A DNA stretch of 45,960 nt from Flavobacteriaceae bacterium UBA4439 (GTDB taxonomy: Bacteria > Bacteroidota > Bacteroidia > Flavobacteriales > Flavobacteriaceae): contig DGPN01000030.1 of the NCBI GenBank assembly GCA_002390455.1, forward strand, positions 1 to 45,960, given 5' to 3'. This document shows, in pieces, positions 44,295 to 45,960 of this stretch (the stretch's first letter is position 1; every line of letters starts with the position of its first letter). Both the position numbers and the translations under genes were made by a program. Below the pieces are notes generated by a model. It was not told where the DNA came from. It saw nothing but the letters and a program-made list of their open reading frames with translations, and did not search any database.

Positions 44295-45719
44295 TTAAGT
44301 ATCTGTTTGTTTGGTTTCTGCATTGGCGTCACTCAAAAATTGTGTCAAAGCCTTGTTCAACTTATCAACTAATTCGGGCATTTCTTTGGAAAGATCGTTG
44401 ATTTCTTCTACGTCCTTGGAAAGGTCAAAAAGTTCAAATTTATCAAATCGCCAATCTTTGACGAGTTTGTAATTGCCCCATCGAATGGCGGAGATGGGTT
44501 TTCTGTTGGCCGCTTGGTGAAATATCAAATAGGGACTATTTCTCTCAACTGTTCCAAGTCCATTATTGTGAATAATGTTTTCTAGGTTTCCACCATCGAG
44601 AATCTGCGGCAGGGGGTCTTGATAGCCTGCCAATCTTGCAACAGTGGGCAGAATGTCCAAACCAGTTACTGGGACCTTAGAGTGCGTATTTCGAGATACA
44701 CCAGGACCTGAAATGATAAAAGGAACTCTGAGTCCACCTTCGTACATTGATCCCTTACCTCCTCTTAGGGGAAAGTTTCTCGCTACTTTTTGTTTCGGCC
44801 CGATAGGGATGGAAGTTCTTCCTCCATTGTCGGACAAAAAGATGATATAGGTATTGTCTGCTATACCGAGTTCGGATACTTTGTCCAGTATCAATCCAAT
44901 ACCCTCATCCATGTCTTCAGTCATTGCCGCAAACTCAGGGACAAAATGTTTTTGCCCTTTTTCCGACTTACTATATTTATTAATGTTTTTCTGACTATAG
45001 GTAATGGCCAGATGGACTGCATAATGTGAAATTTGAATGAAAAAAGGCTTGTTGCTTTTGGTTTGCTCCTCCATAAAGTCATTGGATCTTTGGGTAAGGG
45101 AGAAAATCAGTTTAGGATCATCATAGGCTTTTGGCCAAGCATTCCCCATTTCAAAGGGAAAATCCACCCCGTTATTATGAAGAGTTTTCTTACCCCCTCC
45201 TGTATTGTTTGAAGTGAGTCCGTCACTGAAGTCGTACCCCATTTCTTCGGGGGTAAAATCGTCGTATCTGGCATCCCATTTTCCGAAATGAGCAGTCACA
45301 TAATTGGGATCTGCTTTTTTGAGAATTTTAGGTATGGTCATTTGTTTTCTAAAAGCCTTAGTCCAATTGTCTCTGTCTTTTTGATATTCGTGTTTGGCGG
45401 GAGTCAGGCCGGTTAATATACTTTTTCGGGTTGGAGAACAAAAAGGTGCTGGGGCATAGCCATTGGACATTCGCATTCCGTTTTTGGCCAATCTTTCCAT
45501 GTTGGGGGTTTGGTAATAATCACTTTTGGATCGCGGGTCTTCGGGATCTGCCAAGAATGAGGTCCCTACCCAACTTTGATCATCGGTAAGAATCACAATA
45601 AAATTGGGTTTAGGTTTTATATCATTTTGAGCATTGCAGAATGATAAAAAACAAAATAGGGTGAAAAGGATTAGATTAAGGGGAATCGACTTTGAAGAAA
45701 TGTAGTTAATGGCTTTCAA
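44295..45719 (-). CDS. S1 sulfatase, first gene of unit A
   Basis: 474 residues; the start is TTG at 45719, since TAA lies in frame two codons upstream and the next ATG would remove the signal peptide. Leader to about residue 30 (LILFTLFCFLSFCNAQ). Metal motif VILTDDQSWVGTSF, formylglycine motif CSPTR with Cys94, then KSILTGLTPAKHEYQ and AHFGKWDARYDDFTPEEMGY. Second metal site IFLSDNGGRTSIP. The KWDARYDDF block differs from the usual KWHLG, so a distinct subfamily. It lies about 15 nt behind a candidate operator. Confidence 0.92.
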   Translation of the reverse strand: MKAINYISSKSIPLNLILFTLFCFLSFCNAQNDIKPKPNFIVILTDDQSWVGTSFLADPEDPRSKSDYYQTPNMERLAKNGMRMSNGYAPAPFCSPTRKSILTGLTPAKHEYQKDRDNWTKAFRKQMTIPKILKKADPNYVTAHFGKWDARYDDFTPEEMGYDFSDGLTSNNTGGGKKTLHNNGVDFPFEMGNAWPKAYDDPKLIFSLTQRSNDFMEEQTKSNKPFFIQISHYAVHLAITYSQKNINKYSKSEKGQKHFVPEFAAMTEDMDEGIGLILDKVSELGIADNTYIIFLSDNGGRTSIPIGPKQKVARNFPLRGGKGSMYEGGLRVPFIISGPGVSRNTHSKVPVTGLDILPTVARLAGYQDPLPQILDGGNLENIIHNNGLGTVERNSPYLIFHQAANRKPISAIRWGNYKLVKDWRFDKFELFDLSKDVEEINDLSKEMPELVDKLNKALTQFLSDANAETKQTDT

Positions 45720-45733
45720 TATTTATGATTTTC

Positions 45734-45758
45734 GTGTGCGAACACGTTAACAAATATA
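45734..45758 (-). promoter_or_regulatory. Promoter -7 box and candidate LacI operator of unit A
   Basis: Minus strand TATATTTG (45758-45751) matches TAnnTTTG; five bases later is GTGTTCGCACAC (45745-45734), the third GTGTnCGnACAC palindrome. The TTG start at 45719 is 14 nt downstream of the palindrome. It should drive the whole 22-kb unit. The stretch 45759-45885 is AT-rich with nothing else I can name. Confidence 0.7.
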
Positions 45759-45885
45759 ATTTATTTCTAAATTAGAAAAACTTTTTGGAGTTGAAATTTA
45801 CCCCCTAATAAACAATCTTTAATTAGCTATAATTAAACTAATTAGGCCATAGCCTGAATAATAGTAACGCATTAAATTAAAAAAA

Positions 45886-45960
45886 TTAATTTTTGAGGAT
45901 TGCATTGTACACTTGCTTTTCAAAAATCTCTTTTCTAGAATGGTTCCAACCTTTCATTTG
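45886..45960 (-). CDS. Possible 3' end of a gene entering from outside the window
   Basis: On the minus strand the last 24 codons before a TAA at 45888-45886 read QMKGWNHSRKEIFEKQVYNA then ILKN. The composition looks coding, and the frame is open to the window edge, but I do not recognise a family in so short a piece. If real, it is an upstream neighbour on the same strand as unit A. Confidence 0.3.
   Translation of the reverse strand, partial: QMKGWNHSRKEIFEKQVYNAILKN

Noticed and set aside
1..45960. CRISPR arrays, tRNA or rRNA genes, intact insertion sequences
   Set aside because: No regularly spaced repeats, no cloverleaf-like or rRNA-like stretch and no transposase frames were seen; only the integrase relic hints at mobility.

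Overview
The window looks like part of a polysaccharide utilization locus (PUL) from a marine member of the Bacteroidota, most likely a flavobacterium. The signs are a SusC/SusD pair, many sulfatases with lipoprotein or Sec signals, low-GC DNA, Bacteroidota-type -7 promoter boxes (TAnnTTTG) and little Shine-Dalgarno sequence. Every gene but one lies on the minus strand, so the text below runs from high to low coordinates.

Unit A (45719 to 23277) has 14 tightly packed genes, often with ATGA overlaps. They are eight S1-type sulfatases, each with a C-x-P/A-x-R formylglycine motif, an exported enolase-superfamily enzyme, a divergent GH92-like hydrolase, a cytoplasmic Gfo/Idh/MocA oxidoreductase, a GH105-DUF1961 fusion, a DUF4962/heparinase II/III-type lyase-like protein and a PhoD-like metallophosphoesterase. 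Unit B (22985 to 18162) is susC-susD, ended by a good hairpin terminator; susC carries an in-frame TAA. Unit C (17869 to 15137) is a second GH105 enzyme and a second PhoD-like protein. A LacI-family regulator (14064 to 15140) is the only plus-strand gene. Unit D (13905 to 666) has 13 genes: a sugar-porter MFS permease, an exported-type Gfo/Idh/MocA protein, a mannonate/fructuronate-type SDR, UxuA, UxaC, a DctPQM TRAP transporter, a DUF4861 lipoprotein, KdgK, KdgA, KduI and KduD. At the low-coordinate edge are a decayed tyrosine-recombinase remnant and the 5' part of a lipoprotein gene.

Together the genes describe use of a sulfated, uronic-acid-containing polysaccharide. Sulfatases and a lyase-like enzyme would attack the polymer. 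GH105 enzymes would remove unsaturated uronates from the oligosaccharides. TRAP and MFS permeases would import monomers. Saturated glucuronate would go through UxaC, the SDR and UxuA, and unsaturated uronate (DKI) through KduI and KduD. Both routes meet at KDG and end in KdgK and KdgA. The polymer cannot be fixed from the sequence: an ulvan-like or glycosaminoglycan-like glycan fits, and no rhamnose or fucose catabolic genes are in the window.

The most notable unannotated signal is a 12-bp palindrome, GTGTnCGnACAC. It occurs just downstream of a TATATTTG -7 box at the heads of units A, B and D, and nowhere else that I found. It is a strong candidate operator for the LacI-family regulator and would tie the locus into one regulon.
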